Assembly: GCA_964022665.1 (NCBI GenBank)
Contig: CAXIDF010000002.1
Location: 186,001 to 250,000, forward strand
DNA from: Haliea sp964022665
GTDB lineage: Bacteria > Pseudomonadota > Gammaproteobacteria > Pseudomonadales > Halieaceae
Direction: 5' to 3'
DNA length: 64,000 nt
A model generated the notes under the pieces. That model was not told the origin of the DNA, searched no databases, and worked only from the letters and a program-made list of their open reading frames with translations. Shown piece by piece: positions 34,548 through 42,124 of the stretch. Made by a program: the position numbers and the translations under genes. Position 1 is the first letter of the stretch; each line of letters starts with the position of its first letter.

Positions 34548-35729
34548 TTACAGGCTCTGGTAGTAGTCCATAAGGATTTTCGCCACTTCCGGACGCGAGA
34601 ACTCGGGCGGTGGCGCAATGCCGTTACCCAGCATTTCACGCACCTTGGTGCCTGACAGCAGCACGAAGTCCTCCGGACTGTGGTCGGGCGCATCACGCAT
34701 CATCACCACCCGGTCCAGTTTCTTGCTGTAGGCCGTGTGATCCGCACGGTAGATCTCCAGCTGCAGCGCGCCAGCGGGCACTTCTTCATCAAAAATGGTC
34801 TGCGCGTCGAAACCGCCGTAGTAGTCACCCACCCCGGCGTGGTCACGGCCGACGATCAGGTGTGTGCAACCGCAGTTCTGGCGGAAGACTGCGTGCAATA
34901 CTGCCTCGCGTGGCCCCGCGTAGAGCATGTCAAAGCCGTAGCCTGTCACCATCACCGTATTGGGTGGGAAATACACATCGACCATTTTGCGAATGGAGGC
35001 GTCGCGCACGTCCGCAGGAATATCGCCCGGCTTCAGCTTGCCCAACAGCATGTGAATGAGGATGCCGTCCGCATCCAGGTCTTCCATGGCCATGCGACAG
35101 AGCTCTTCGTGAGCACGGTGCATGGGATTGCGGGTCTGGAAGGCCACCACCTTGTTCCAGCCGCGCGAGGCAATTTCCGCGCGAATATCGACCGCGGTGC
35201 GGAACGTGTCAGGAAACTCGCCGGGGAAGTAAGAGAAGTTGAGCACCTCAATCGGCCCGGAAAGCAGCGTGCGCCCCAGGGACTTGAAGGTGGCAACGCC
35301 CGGGTGTGAAGGATCCAGCGTACGGAACACCTTCTCGGCGATAAAATCGATCTGCTCATCCGCGACATGCTCGGCCGCCTCCACCTGCATCACCGCCAGC
35401 ACCGGGTGGCCATCCACGTTGGGGTCGCGCAGGGCGATGCGACTGCCGGACTGAATGTCGGTAGCCTCTGTCAGGTTGACGATAGGTACAGGCCAGAACA
35501 GACCCTCAGACGTCTGTAGCTTCTCCGCTACGCTCATGCTATCGGCCAGGTTCATATAACCCGTCAACGGGTTGAAATAGCCGGCGCCGAGCATGACGGC
35601 GTTCGCGGCCGCAGCGGAGTTCAGCAGCAACGACGGCAGTTGCTCGGCCTCCTTGAGCAGCGCCTCGCGAGGGGCGTCATCGGCAACGTATAAGGCTTGC
35701 AGCTCGTCTGAGCCGTGTGGCTTGATCAT
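34548..35729 (-). CDS. sat: Sulfate adenylyltransferase (ATP sulfurylase)
   Basis: This 393-residue homo-oligomeric ATP sulfurylase makes adenosine 5'-phosphosulfate from ATP and sulfate. The motifs QTRNPMHRAHE and GRDHAGVGDYYGG form the nucleotide site. It is the single-chain Sat type, not the CysD/CysN pair usual for assimilation in gammaproteobacteria. It is the last of a run of minus-strand genes with cysC 24 bases upstream and a sulfotransferase before that, which suggests sulfate activation for sulfation rather than for cysteine. Confidence 0.95.
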   Translation of the reverse strand: MIKPHGSDELQALYVADDAPREALLKEAEQLPSLLLNSAAAANAVMLGAGYFNPLTGYMNLADSMSVAEKLQTSEGLFWPVPIVNLTEATDIQSGSRIALRDPNVDGHPVLAVMQVEAAEHVADEQIDFIAEKVFRTLDPSHPGVATFKSLGRTLLSGPIEVLNFSYFPGEFPDTFRTAVDIRAEIASRGWNKVVAFQTRNPMHRAHEELCRMAMEDLDADGILIHMLLGKLKPGDIPADVRDASIRKMVDVYFPPNTVMVTGYGFDMLYAGPREAVLHAVFRQNCGCTHLIVGRDHAGVGDYYGGFDAQTIFDEEVPAGALQLEIYRADHTAYSKKLDRVVMMRDAPDHSPEDFVLLSGTKVREMLGNGIAPPPEFSRPEVAKILMDYYQSL

Positions 35730-35753
35730 GATTGTCTCCGTTCGGGGTAAAGG

Positions 35754-36371
35754 TCAGGACTTGATGATGCCGCGCTCGCGCAGCAGGGCAATGATGGCAT
35801 CCACCTCTTCAGCCAGCGTCTGCTGGTCCGAGTGCAGGTGCACCTCCGGCTTGAACGGGGCCTCGTAGGGGTCATCAATGCCTGTGAAGTTCTTGATTTC
35901 ACCGGCGCGCGCTTTCTTGTACAGGCCCTTGGGATCGCGGGCTTCAGCCGCTTCCAGGGAGCAGTCGACGTGGATTTCAATAAAATCCATGCCCGCCGCC
36001 TCGTGCAGTTCACGCACCTGATTGCGATCGCTGGCATAGGGGCTGATAAAGCTGCTCAGGGTAAGGATACCGCAATCCACAAACAGCTTGGAGATTTCCC
36101 CGATGCGACGGATGTTTTCCGTGCGGTCGTCAGCGCTGAAACCGAGGTTGCGGTTGATACCCAGACGCACGTTATCGCCGTCCAGACGATAAGCGAGTAC
36201 GCCCATCTCGTTCAGGCGACCTTCCAGCTCGACCGCCACCGTGCTTTTGCCACTGCCGGACAGACCGGTAAACCAGAGGGTTGCCCCCTTGTGGCCCAAC
36301 AGCTTCTCCCGGTGCTCACGGGTGATGTCACCCTCGTGCCAGTGGACGTTTGTCGCTTTTTGCTCTGCCAT
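35754..36371 (-). CDS. cysC: Adenylylsulfate kinase
   Basis: This 205-residue kinase phosphorylates adenylyl sulfate to PAPS. The P-loop GLSGSGKST is at residues 36-44, then LDGDNVR, DRTENIRRIGE and the lid segment RDPKGLYKKARAGEIKNFTG. The length and motifs are standard. With sat downstream it provides a full route from sulfate to PAPS, the donor used by the sulfotransferase encoded just upstream. Confidence 0.95.
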   Translation of the reverse strand: MAEQKATNVHWHEGDITREHREKLLGHKGATLWFTGLSGSGKSTVAVELEGRLNEMGVLAYRLDGDNVRLGINRNLGFSADDRTENIRRIGEISKLFVDCGILTLSSFISPYASDRNQVRELHEAAGMDFIEIHVDCSLEAAEARDPKGLYKKARAGEIKNFTGIDDPYEAPFKPEVHLHSDQQTLAEEVDAIIALLRERGIIKS

Positions 36372-36428
36372 GTGCTCCCTCTCGTGCAGTGATGCAGGTT
36401 GTTCGCCGCTCGCCCGGCGAAGGTGGTG

Positions 36429-37604
36429 TTACTTCAGGATAAAGGCTTCGCGATAGCCCTTGAATTGTTCCTTGAGTCCTTCCTCGGTGAGGCCGAACTG
36501 GTCCAGGGTATAGGCGTGGGCCGGGCGCAATTCACGTCGATTGGAATCCTGCCAGCGCGCCATTTCCACACTCGCCTGGGGCGTCAGGTCCATACCGAGG
36601 AAATCATAGACGCGACCAATCTCCACCAGCGGCTGGCTTACCGTATCCTTGAACCAGAGGTCGAGGAAGCGTTCGGGGCCGAGCTCGCGGCGCACGTCGA
36701 TCGTATGCTGCATGCCCTTGGCAAACTTGCGCGCCCACTGCCGACCCACTTCCGTGGGATCGGCGGAGTCGGAATAGACCTTCCACACGTTGGCAATCAT
36801 GCTGGCCAGCGAGGGAATGGTCTCGACCGGATCGCGGTGCGATTGTACCACGCGGGCGTCCGGGAAGATGCGAAACACGAGGTCCATGTAGTGCAGGTGA
36901 TGCGGCGCCTTCAACGCCCAGCGTTCACCGCTCTGGCCACTGCGCTTCTTCTGCCACTGCAGGAATTGCAGCAGCAACTTCAGGTATTCGTAGCCGATGG
37001 TGTGGTCCTGCGCTTCAATCCAGGCATCAAAACTTGGCACATGCGCCAGCGCCTGGATATTGAAACTGTAGAAGGACTGTTCCAGCAACATGATGTCCTC
37101 GTCCGGCTCCATCGCATCCAGCGGATGCACGGCGAGCAGGTCGGGGTTGCTGTCGACCATCATTTTCACTTCGGCCTTGGCATCACGTATGCGACGATCG
37201 CCAGCGGCCGTGAAGTCCCAGTCGAGGTCCGGGCAGGGAAAGCGTGTTTCGTACCACAGGGGGGCGTACATGCGAACGTCCGCCGCAATCGTGCGATGCA
37301 GCATGGTAGTGCCAGTGCGTGGCAAGCCGACAATCACCAGGGGAGCAACAATCTCTTCATCGCGAATTTCCGGGTGGCGACGCAGCCACTCCTGCACGCG
37401 CAGCCGGGTGGAAAGAATATCCAGCAGCCGTTGTGCCATTGCCGGGCGCCCGATGGCGTTCAGGTCTGCCTCGTTCACCAGTGACCAGACCAGCCGCTCC
37501 AATGGTTCGCGATAACTGTCATCGCCGAAATCCTCGAGCCCATCTACCGCTTTCGCGGCGGCAACCAGTGCATCGGCATCCAGCGCCAGCTCACTTGTGG
37601 TCAT
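36429..37604 (-). CDS. PAPS-dependent sulfotransferase
   Basis: This 391-residue sulfotransferase of the Sulfotransfer_3 type has the 5'-phosphosulfate loop IVGLPRTGTTMLH and the 3'-phosphate site SHRDPVETIPSLASM. A conserved LKAPHHL segment lies between. The acceptor is unknown; size and N-terminal helical region match bacterial relatives acting on small molecules or lipids. The ATG at 37604 has CAGGAG and overlaps the end of the DUF1214 gene by 14 bases. It is part of the DUF1214-sulfotransferase-cysC-sat set, so its donor supply is encoded in the same set. Confidence 0.9.
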   Translation of the reverse strand: MTTSELALDADALVAAAKAVDGLEDFGDDSYREPLERLVWSLVNEADLNAIGRPAMAQRLLDILSTRLRVQEWLRRHPEIRDEEIVAPLVIVGLPRTGTTMLHRTIAADVRMYAPLWYETRFPCPDLDWDFTAAGDRRIRDAKAEVKMMVDSNPDLLAVHPLDAMEPDEDIMLLEQSFYSFNIQALAHVPSFDAWIEAQDHTIGYEYLKLLLQFLQWQKKRSGQSGERWALKAPHHLHYMDLVFRIFPDARVVQSHRDPVETIPSLASMIANVWKVYSDSADPTEVGRQWARKFAKGMQHTIDVRRELGPERFLDLWFKDTVSQPLVEIGRVYDFLGMDLTPQASVEMARWQDSNRRELRPAHAYTLDQFGLTEEGLKEQFKGYREAFILK

Positions 37605-38715
37605 TGAGTTCTCCTGCCTTGAGTGTGTCCAGCGCAACTACGCGTGTGCGCACCGGAGGATGATCGGAGGCTTCCACATAGCGCAGCAGCATGCTGCCGC
37701 AACGGTGGCCAGCGGTACTCAGCCAGTTGGGGAAGGCACTGCCGGGGTTTTCGCTGGCCACGACGATGCGCACGCTGCCATCCGCCTCGTAGCGCGCACC
37801 ACTGCGGTTGATGTGAATGCGCTGGAAGCGGTAATCCAGCGACTCCATCCAGAAATTGGATAACTGAAAGTTCCATGTGCGGCAGTCACTGGGCGGCGTG
37901 AACTCGATCACCAGTGCCTCGTCCGGTGCGAGTTGCCAGTAACTGTTGTGGTAGAAAATGGCCGGGTCGCCGCCGGCACGCAGGCACATCTGCTGATCGT
38001 TGGGCGGCAGTTCGTTGATGTGCTCGGCAAAGCCCAGCATCCAGTTGCGGAACAGCCCGGCCGTGCCGTTGACGAAGGGCACCACACGCTGCAACTGGCT
38101 GGCGAACTCTACGGGGTCAAGTACCGGCGCAACCTGCTGATCCAGGCATTCAATACGCAACTCGAGCTTGGGCTCCCGCGCGCGATCGCGAAAAGTCTGA
38201 CGCACCAGGATATTGTCTGACGCCTCGGTCATGGGCAGCCAGTTTCCCGGTTGCGGCGTGGCGCTGACCAGCAGCTCAAACTCGCCATTGGGGCCCAATT
38301 CCAGATCATCCAGGGTGACATGCCCGGTGGGCGCCATATCACCCTGCCCGGCGAAGGAGCCGGCCTTGGTTTCCATGCTCAGGTATTCCACCTGGCCCGC
38401 GTTACCGGTAATACGATAGCTGCGCTGCCCATCCACCGCACAGTTCTGGTAGAAGTTGTCGGGATTGTCATTGCCGATCTTGGCGGTTTCGTGAGACAGG
38501 GAATAGAACTGGGGGCACGCTGGATCGTTGAACTCCAGGTGTTTCTCCAGGCTCAGGCGCAGCAGGCGCGTCAGGTAGCGGTAACCCTCAGCCCGGCTGA
38601 GATCATCCTCGGGTACGCCAGCGGCGAGAATTTCCTTGCCGGCACTTTTCAGGCCTTCACAGAATTCATCCCACAACTGGCCACTGCGCAATGCTTCGAG
38701 TTCGGACGTCGACAT
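37591..38715 (-). CDS. DUF1214-like protein, unknown function
   Basis: This 374-residue soluble protein contains a C-terminal region resembling DUF1214 (WNFQLSNFWMESLDYRF, DGSVRIVVASENPG and NWL). The N-terminal two thirds are a mixed domain with FYSLSHETAKIGNDNPDNFYQNC. No signal peptide is seen. GGGGAGG precedes the ATG at 38715. The gene overlaps the sulfotransferase by 14 bases and is the first of the sulfation set. It might bind or prepare the acceptor, but the biochemical role is unknown. Confidence 0.7.
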   Translation of the reverse strand: MSTSELEALRSGQLWDEFCEGLKSAGKEILAAGVPEDDLSRAEGYRYLTRLLRLSLEKHLEFNDPACPQFYSLSHETAKIGNDNPDNFYQNCAVDGQRSYRITGNAGQVEYLSMETKAGSFAGQGDMAPTGHVTLDDLELGPNGEFELLVSATPQPGNWLPMTEASDNILVRQTFRDRAREPKLELRIECLDQQVAPVLDPVEFASQLQRVVPFVNGTAGLFRNWMLGFAEHINELPPNDQQMCLRAGGDPAIFYHNSYWQLAPDEALVIEFTPPSDCRTWNFQLSNFWMESLDYRFQRIHINRSGARYEADGSVRIVVASENPGSAFPNWLSTAGHRCGSMLLRYVEASDHPPVRTRVVALDTLKAGELNDHK

Positions 38716-38809
38716 AATCAGCCTCCCCGGGGGCAACCATACTTATTATCGGAACGTGGCAGTGTGCAGCTTTTTGCGCCCGAGCGCATCACCCTGAAGG
38801 GTGACCCGT

Positions 38810-38986
38810 CTACCAGTACTGGCTGGCGAGAGACAGCAGTAACATCAACCCCACCAGCGGCAAGAGCCAGCGCTGCAGGCGCCGCACCCGCTCCGCCGGC
38901 ATGGGCCGGGCAAAACGTTCACCCAGCACTACCATAAGCGCGACGGCGCTGAACACCAGCACCAACAGCAGCAACAATTGCGTCAC
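38810..38986 (-). CDS. Small two-helix membrane protein (58 residues)
   Basis: A frame starts at GTG 38986, which follows an AGGGGG Shine-Dalgarno stretch, and ends at TAG 38810-38812. The product has two hydrophobic helices (about residues 3-20 and 40-54) separated by a basic loop (ERFARPMPAERVRRLQRW). It starts 25 bases after the epimerase stop on the same strand, and the DUF1214 gene follows on the same strand. Hydrophobicity pattern, positive loop, ribosome binding site and position all support a real gene. No family is recognised. Confidence 0.6.
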   Translation of the reverse strand: MTQLLLLLVLVFSAVALMVVLGERFARPMPAERVRRLQRWLLPLVGLMLLLSLASQYW

Positions 38987-39011
38987 CCGCCGCCCCCTGC
39001 CCCGCCAGCTT

Positions 39012-39944
39012 TCAGGCGCCAGACTTGAGCAAATGTGGCGAGAGTGCTGCGACCATGTTGCGCACCCCTTCGCGCCAGTCCACGCGGGTCGGACCGATCA
39101 AGTCATGCATACGGGTGGTGTCGATCGCCAGGCTGCCGAAGGCGGTGGGGCTGTCGCGAAACTCGGGCTCCAGCCCGGTCAGCTCGGTCAGCCAGGCACA
39201 CCAGTCCTCGATGCTGACGGCCTGCGAGCCGCCAAAGTTCACGGTGGTCACCTCGTTGCTCGCAGCACCGAGCAGTAGCGGCAGCTTTTCGATGTAATCA
39301 TCCGTATGCAGGAGGTTGTACAGATTTGGGCGTTCGGGATGCACGTCAATGGGAACGCCCTGCTCCATCATCAACAAGTGGTACCAGGGCCAGCCGCCGT
39401 TGTTGCCGTAGGGTACGCTGAGTCGGGCGATCGTTGCCGGAATGCCGAACTGGTGGGCCACGAAACGGCACACGGTTTCCGCAGCGATCTTGCTGATGCT
39501 GTAGGTCGGGAACATGGAGCGGTGGTTGTCGCCCAGCGGCGCGTCCTCGGCCCGCGGTGCATGGCCGGCGTACTCATACACTGCAGTTGACGACAGGTGC
39601 AGGAAGGCCTTGACGCTGCGGCAGTGCAGCATCAGCCGCCCCAACCCCTCGGCATTCGCGGCCAGGTCGTAATCAAAACTGTCGGTTTTCACCACGGCAA
39701 AGTTCAACACGTAATCGAAGTCGTCGGCCAGGCCGTTCAGCGCCGTGGGGTCTGCGAGGTCGGCCGCCACGCAGCGAACCCCCTTTTCCTCCAGCGCGCT
39801 GCGCTGCGCGGGATCACTGAAGCGTGCCAGCGCGGTCAGTTCCGCTTGCCCGGCCCAGGCGTCAATGACCGGTGCCGCCACCTGCCCGGTAGGGCCCGTG
39901 ATAAGGATTTTACTGCCGGCGATATTTACTGGCTGGGCTGTCAT
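39012..39944 (-). CDS. NAD-dependent epimerase/dehydratase family protein
   Basis: This 310-residue extended SDR has the glycine motif ITGPTGQVAAPV, LSSTAVYEY and the catalytic YSISK, followed by ARLSVPYGNNG. Extended SDRs act on nucleotide sugars or on hydroxysteroids. The DFDYVLNFAVVK segment replaces the usual VVHLAA. AGGAGG precedes the ATG at 39944. It lies upstream of the 58-residue membrane protein and the sulfation genes on the same strand and may be their first gene. The substrate is unknown. Confidence 0.83.
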   Translation of the reverse strand: MTAQPVNIAGSKILITGPTGQVAAPVIDAWAGQAELTALARFSDPAQRSALEEKGVRCVAADLADPTALNGLADDFDYVLNFAVVKTDSFDYDLAANAEGLGRLMLHCRSVKAFLHLSSTAVYEYAGHAPRAEDAPLGDNHRSMFPTYSISKIAAETVCRFVAHQFGIPATIARLSVPYGNNGGWPWYHLLMMEQGVPIDVHPERPNLYNLLHTDDYIEKLPLLLGAASNEVTTVNFGGSQAVSIEDWCAWLTELTGLEPEFRDSPTAFGSLAIDTTRMHDLIGPTRVDWREGVRNMVAALSPHLLKSGA

Positions 39945-40017
39945 GGCTTACCTCCTGTGGATGCTCAGGGCGCAGTCTAGCCTGCCGGAGCCCCCTACGG
40001 CTCACCCGTTCGGGGGA

Positions 40018-40671
40018 TCAAAAGTCCTCGCGGTCCGGCAGTACACGGTACACTTCGGATATCTGTTCAGGGCCGGTCACCGTGCATTGTAGATCCTGGA
40101 TGAGACCGTCCTTGAGGCTGTACACCCAACCGTGTACCGACAGCGCCTGATTGCGCGCCCACGCGTTCTGCACAATGGTGGTATGGCACACATTCGACAC
40201 CTGGCTGATGACGTTGAGCTCACAGAGAAGGTTCACCCGCTCTTCGTCGCTCTCGAGTGCGGCAATGCGTCGACGGTGGCGTTGCTGAACATCCTTGATG
40301 TTGCGCAGCCAGTTGTCGATAAGGCCGTTGTCGCGATTCTCGAATGCGGCGCGCACGCCGCCACAATTGTAGTGCCCCACCACCAGAACGTGTTTTACCC
40401 GCAACACATCCACGGCGTACTGCAACACGGTCAGGCAATTGAAGTCAGTATGCACGACCATGTTGGCGACGTTGCGATGAACAAACACCTCGCCTGGCAG
40501 GAGGCCGACAATCTGGTTGGCCGGCACGCGGCTGTCCGAGCAGCCAATCCACAGATACTCCGGGCTTTGCTGGTTCGCCAGCTTCTCGAAGAAATCGGGA
40601 TCAGAGGTTTTTACGGACTGCGCCCAGGCACGGTTGTTGTCAAAAAGGTCGTCGATACTCCTCAAGGGCAC
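40018..40671 (-). CDS. can: Beta-class carbonic anhydrase
   Basis: This 217-residue enzyme interconverts CO2 and bicarbonate. The zinc ligands are visible in GCSDSRVPA (Cys and the Asp-Arg dyad) and GHYNCGG (His and Cys). VHRNVANMV and LCELNV are family marks, and the whole length aligns with E. coli Can. The GTG at 40671 is supported by GGAG seven bases upstream. It follows the GAF-GGDEF gene by 15 bases on the same strand. Confidence 0.95.
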   Translation of the reverse strand: MPLRSIDDLFDNNRAWAQSVKTSDPDFFEKLANQQSPEYLWIGCSDSRVPANQIVGLLPGEVFVHRNVANMVVHTDFNCLTVLQYAVDVLRVKHVLVVGHYNCGGVRAAFENRDNGLIDNWLRNIKDVQQRHRRRIAALESDEERVNLLCELNVISQVSNVCHTTIVQNAWARNQALSVHGWVYSLKDGLIQDLQCTVTGPEQISEVYRVLPDREDF

Positions 40672-40686
40672 AGCCTGTCTCCAAGG

Positions 40687-41829
40687 TCAAATCATCAGGG
40701 TGGAGAGACGGCCGAGTTTGAGTTGATTACCATTACCCGCAACCGCGCTCTGTACAGCTTTCGAGCTGGCACTCTGCATTTGCCGCGCCAGCTGCGCCAT
40801 GTCAACCGCGGGATACTGCTCAGGCTCCCACGTGACAAGACCGAGGCTAAGCGTAACCTGAAGCACCGCGCCACGGCCATCATCTATCAGGAAATTTTCG
40901 ATGTCCCGGCGAATGCGTTCTGCCACATCGATGGAGGGTGACTCACTGGTGCCAGGCAGAAGCACCGCCAGGCGGGAGTCCGACAGGCGGGCGAGGTAGT
41001 CGGTGGCGCGCAGGCCTGATGAGACGCGCTCGGTGACCTTTTTCAACACGAAACGGCCCGTGATCTCGCCGTAGTGCCGATACAGCTCTTCAAACTCATC
41101 GACCTCCAGCATGAGTACGGACAGGGCCTCATTGCCGCGCCTGGCGCGGGCGATCTCGCGTGCAATATCTTTCTCGAAGCCGCGCAGGTTACTGATCTGG
41201 GTGAGCGGGTCCAGCATGGTCAGGCGGGAAATCTGCTGCCGACTCACCGCATTCTTGAAGCTCTGGGATACCACCGAGGCCAGATGGGTTACCACCTCGC
41301 CATCCGCCGGGGTGGTTTCCATGGGCCGGTCGACAAAACCACAGTGATAGCTACCCAGGAGCCTGCCCGAATCCATCAGGGGTACCAGCAGTGCATGCTG
41401 AATACCCTGGTCCGTTTTCAACACCTCAAACATGCGGGAATCGGTGGCGTCCAGCAAAATCACCTCGGGCTCCATGTCGTAGAGCTCCTGCATTTCGAAG
41501 ACATCGTGATGCAGCTGCAGGTACTCGCCGTAGCGATGACCCGATACCATCAGGCCCGCCAGCACATTCTCGGGGTCATAGAGCCAGAGCTCCGCAATAC
41601 GGAACCCGAAATGCCGGGGCATGCTGACCAGCAGCACTTCAAGCAGTGCGCCGAGATCAGGCGCGTCGAGCATCATGCGTTGCATCTGCCTGGCCTGATC
41701 GACCAGCCAGCGGTTCAGCTGGATGGTTTCGGAACGGCGCTGCTCGCGCACTTCCGCAGGGCTGGCAGGTGCTGGCGCCGCTTCAATTTCCTCGCCAGGG
41801 AACACATCGTACACAGAGTCATCCGACAT
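40687..41829 (-). CDS. GAF protein with degenerate GGDEF domain
   Basis: This 380-residue cytoplasmic protein has a helical N-terminus, a GAF-like domain at about residues 55-195 (RIAELWLYDPEN, HALLVPLMDSGRLLGSYHCG) and a GGDEF-like domain at about 205-365. The diguanylate cyclase signature is replaced by LSDSR, and the upstream GxxxGD loop reads GEITGRF, so cyclase activity is unlikely. It may sense a ligand and act by protein contact. The ATG at 41829 is chosen because the longer frame runs into the region near the riboswitch promoter. The can gene follows 15 bases after its stop. Confidence 0.85.
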   Translation of the reverse strand: MSDDSVYDVFPGEEIEAAPAPASPAEVREQRRSETIQLNRWLVDQARQMQRMMLDAPDLGALLEVLLVSMPRHFGFRIAELWLYDPENVLAGLMVSGHRYGEYLQLHHDVFEMQELYDMEPEVILLDATDSRMFEVLKTDQGIQHALLVPLMDSGRLLGSYHCGFVDRPMETTPADGEVVTHLASVVSQSFKNAVSRQQISRLTMLDPLTQISNLRGFEKDIAREIARARRGNEALSVLMLEVDEFEELYRHYGEITGRFVLKKVTERVSSGLRATDYLARLSDSRLAVLLPGTSESPSIDVAERIRRDIENFLIDDGRGAVLQVTLSLGLVTWEPEQYPAVDMAQLARQMQSASSKAVQSAVAGNGNQLKLGRLSTLMI

Positions 41830-41880
41830 TCGGGATCCCGCCGTTAGCAGGACAAAATACGCCTGCAATGGACACAGTTA

Positions 41881-41909
41881 TTGGCTTGTCAGTGTAAGCG
41901 GCCTATACT
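41881..41909 (+). promoter_or_regulatory. Candidate sigma-70 promoter of the thiamine operon
   Basis: TTGGCT and TATACT are separated by 17 bases. The inferred start near 41916 lies about 60 bases before the TPP riboswitch. Confidence 0.5.
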
Positions 41910-41938
41910 CGCGTTGCAAACACAGCCCGCCTTGCAAT

Positions 41939-41953
41939 GTAACAATCTGTTAC
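41939..41953 (+). repeat. Short inverted repeat upstream of the riboswitch
   Basis: GTAACA-ATC-TGTTAC is a perfect dyad in the inferred leader between the promoter and the TPP aptamer. It could be a small RNA hairpin or an operator. Confidence 0.4.
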
Positions 41954-41977
41954 CCAGAGTCGGCGGGCATGTTTGCA

Positions 41978-42062
41978 AACCTGGGGGTGGCTTCGGCCTG
42001 AGATACCGCTTGCGGTAAACCCTTTGAACCTGACCCGGTTAGGACCGGCGTAGGGATAGGTG
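41978..42062 (+). ncRNA. TPP riboswitch (THI element)
   Basis: The aptamer core is plain. GGGGGTGG is followed by a short GC hairpin and CTGAGA, then the conserved CCCTTTGAACCTGA and the GGTTAGGACCGGCGTAGGGA block. ACCT at the 5' side can close helix P1 with AGGT at the 3' side. Bound thiamine pyrophosphate would lower expression of the TonB receptor and the salvage genes downstream. Confidence 0.95.
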
Positions 42063-42093
42063 CACGTCTCCTGTTCATTCCGCATATCCAACC

Positions 42094-42122
42094 GGTTCTC
42101 TTGCTGTTCTTAATGGAGAACC
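42094..42122 (+). promoter_or_regulatory. Ribosome-site-sequestering hairpin (riboswitch expression platform)
   Basis: GGTTCTC at 42094-42100 pairs perfectly with GAGAACC at 42116-42122, which contains most of the Shine-Dalgarno sequence GGAGAA of the TonB receptor gene. Closing this hairpin would block translation. GAACC within the aptamer (42026-42030) could pair with the same GGTTC and release the site, giving a plausible switch. No terminator is seen, so translational control is inferred. Confidence 0.55.
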
Positions 42123-42124
42123 CG

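Noticed and set aside
41830..41868. N-terminal extension of the GAF-GGDEF protein
   Set aside because: The extension runs toward the riboswitch promoter and the family start fits the ATG at 41829.
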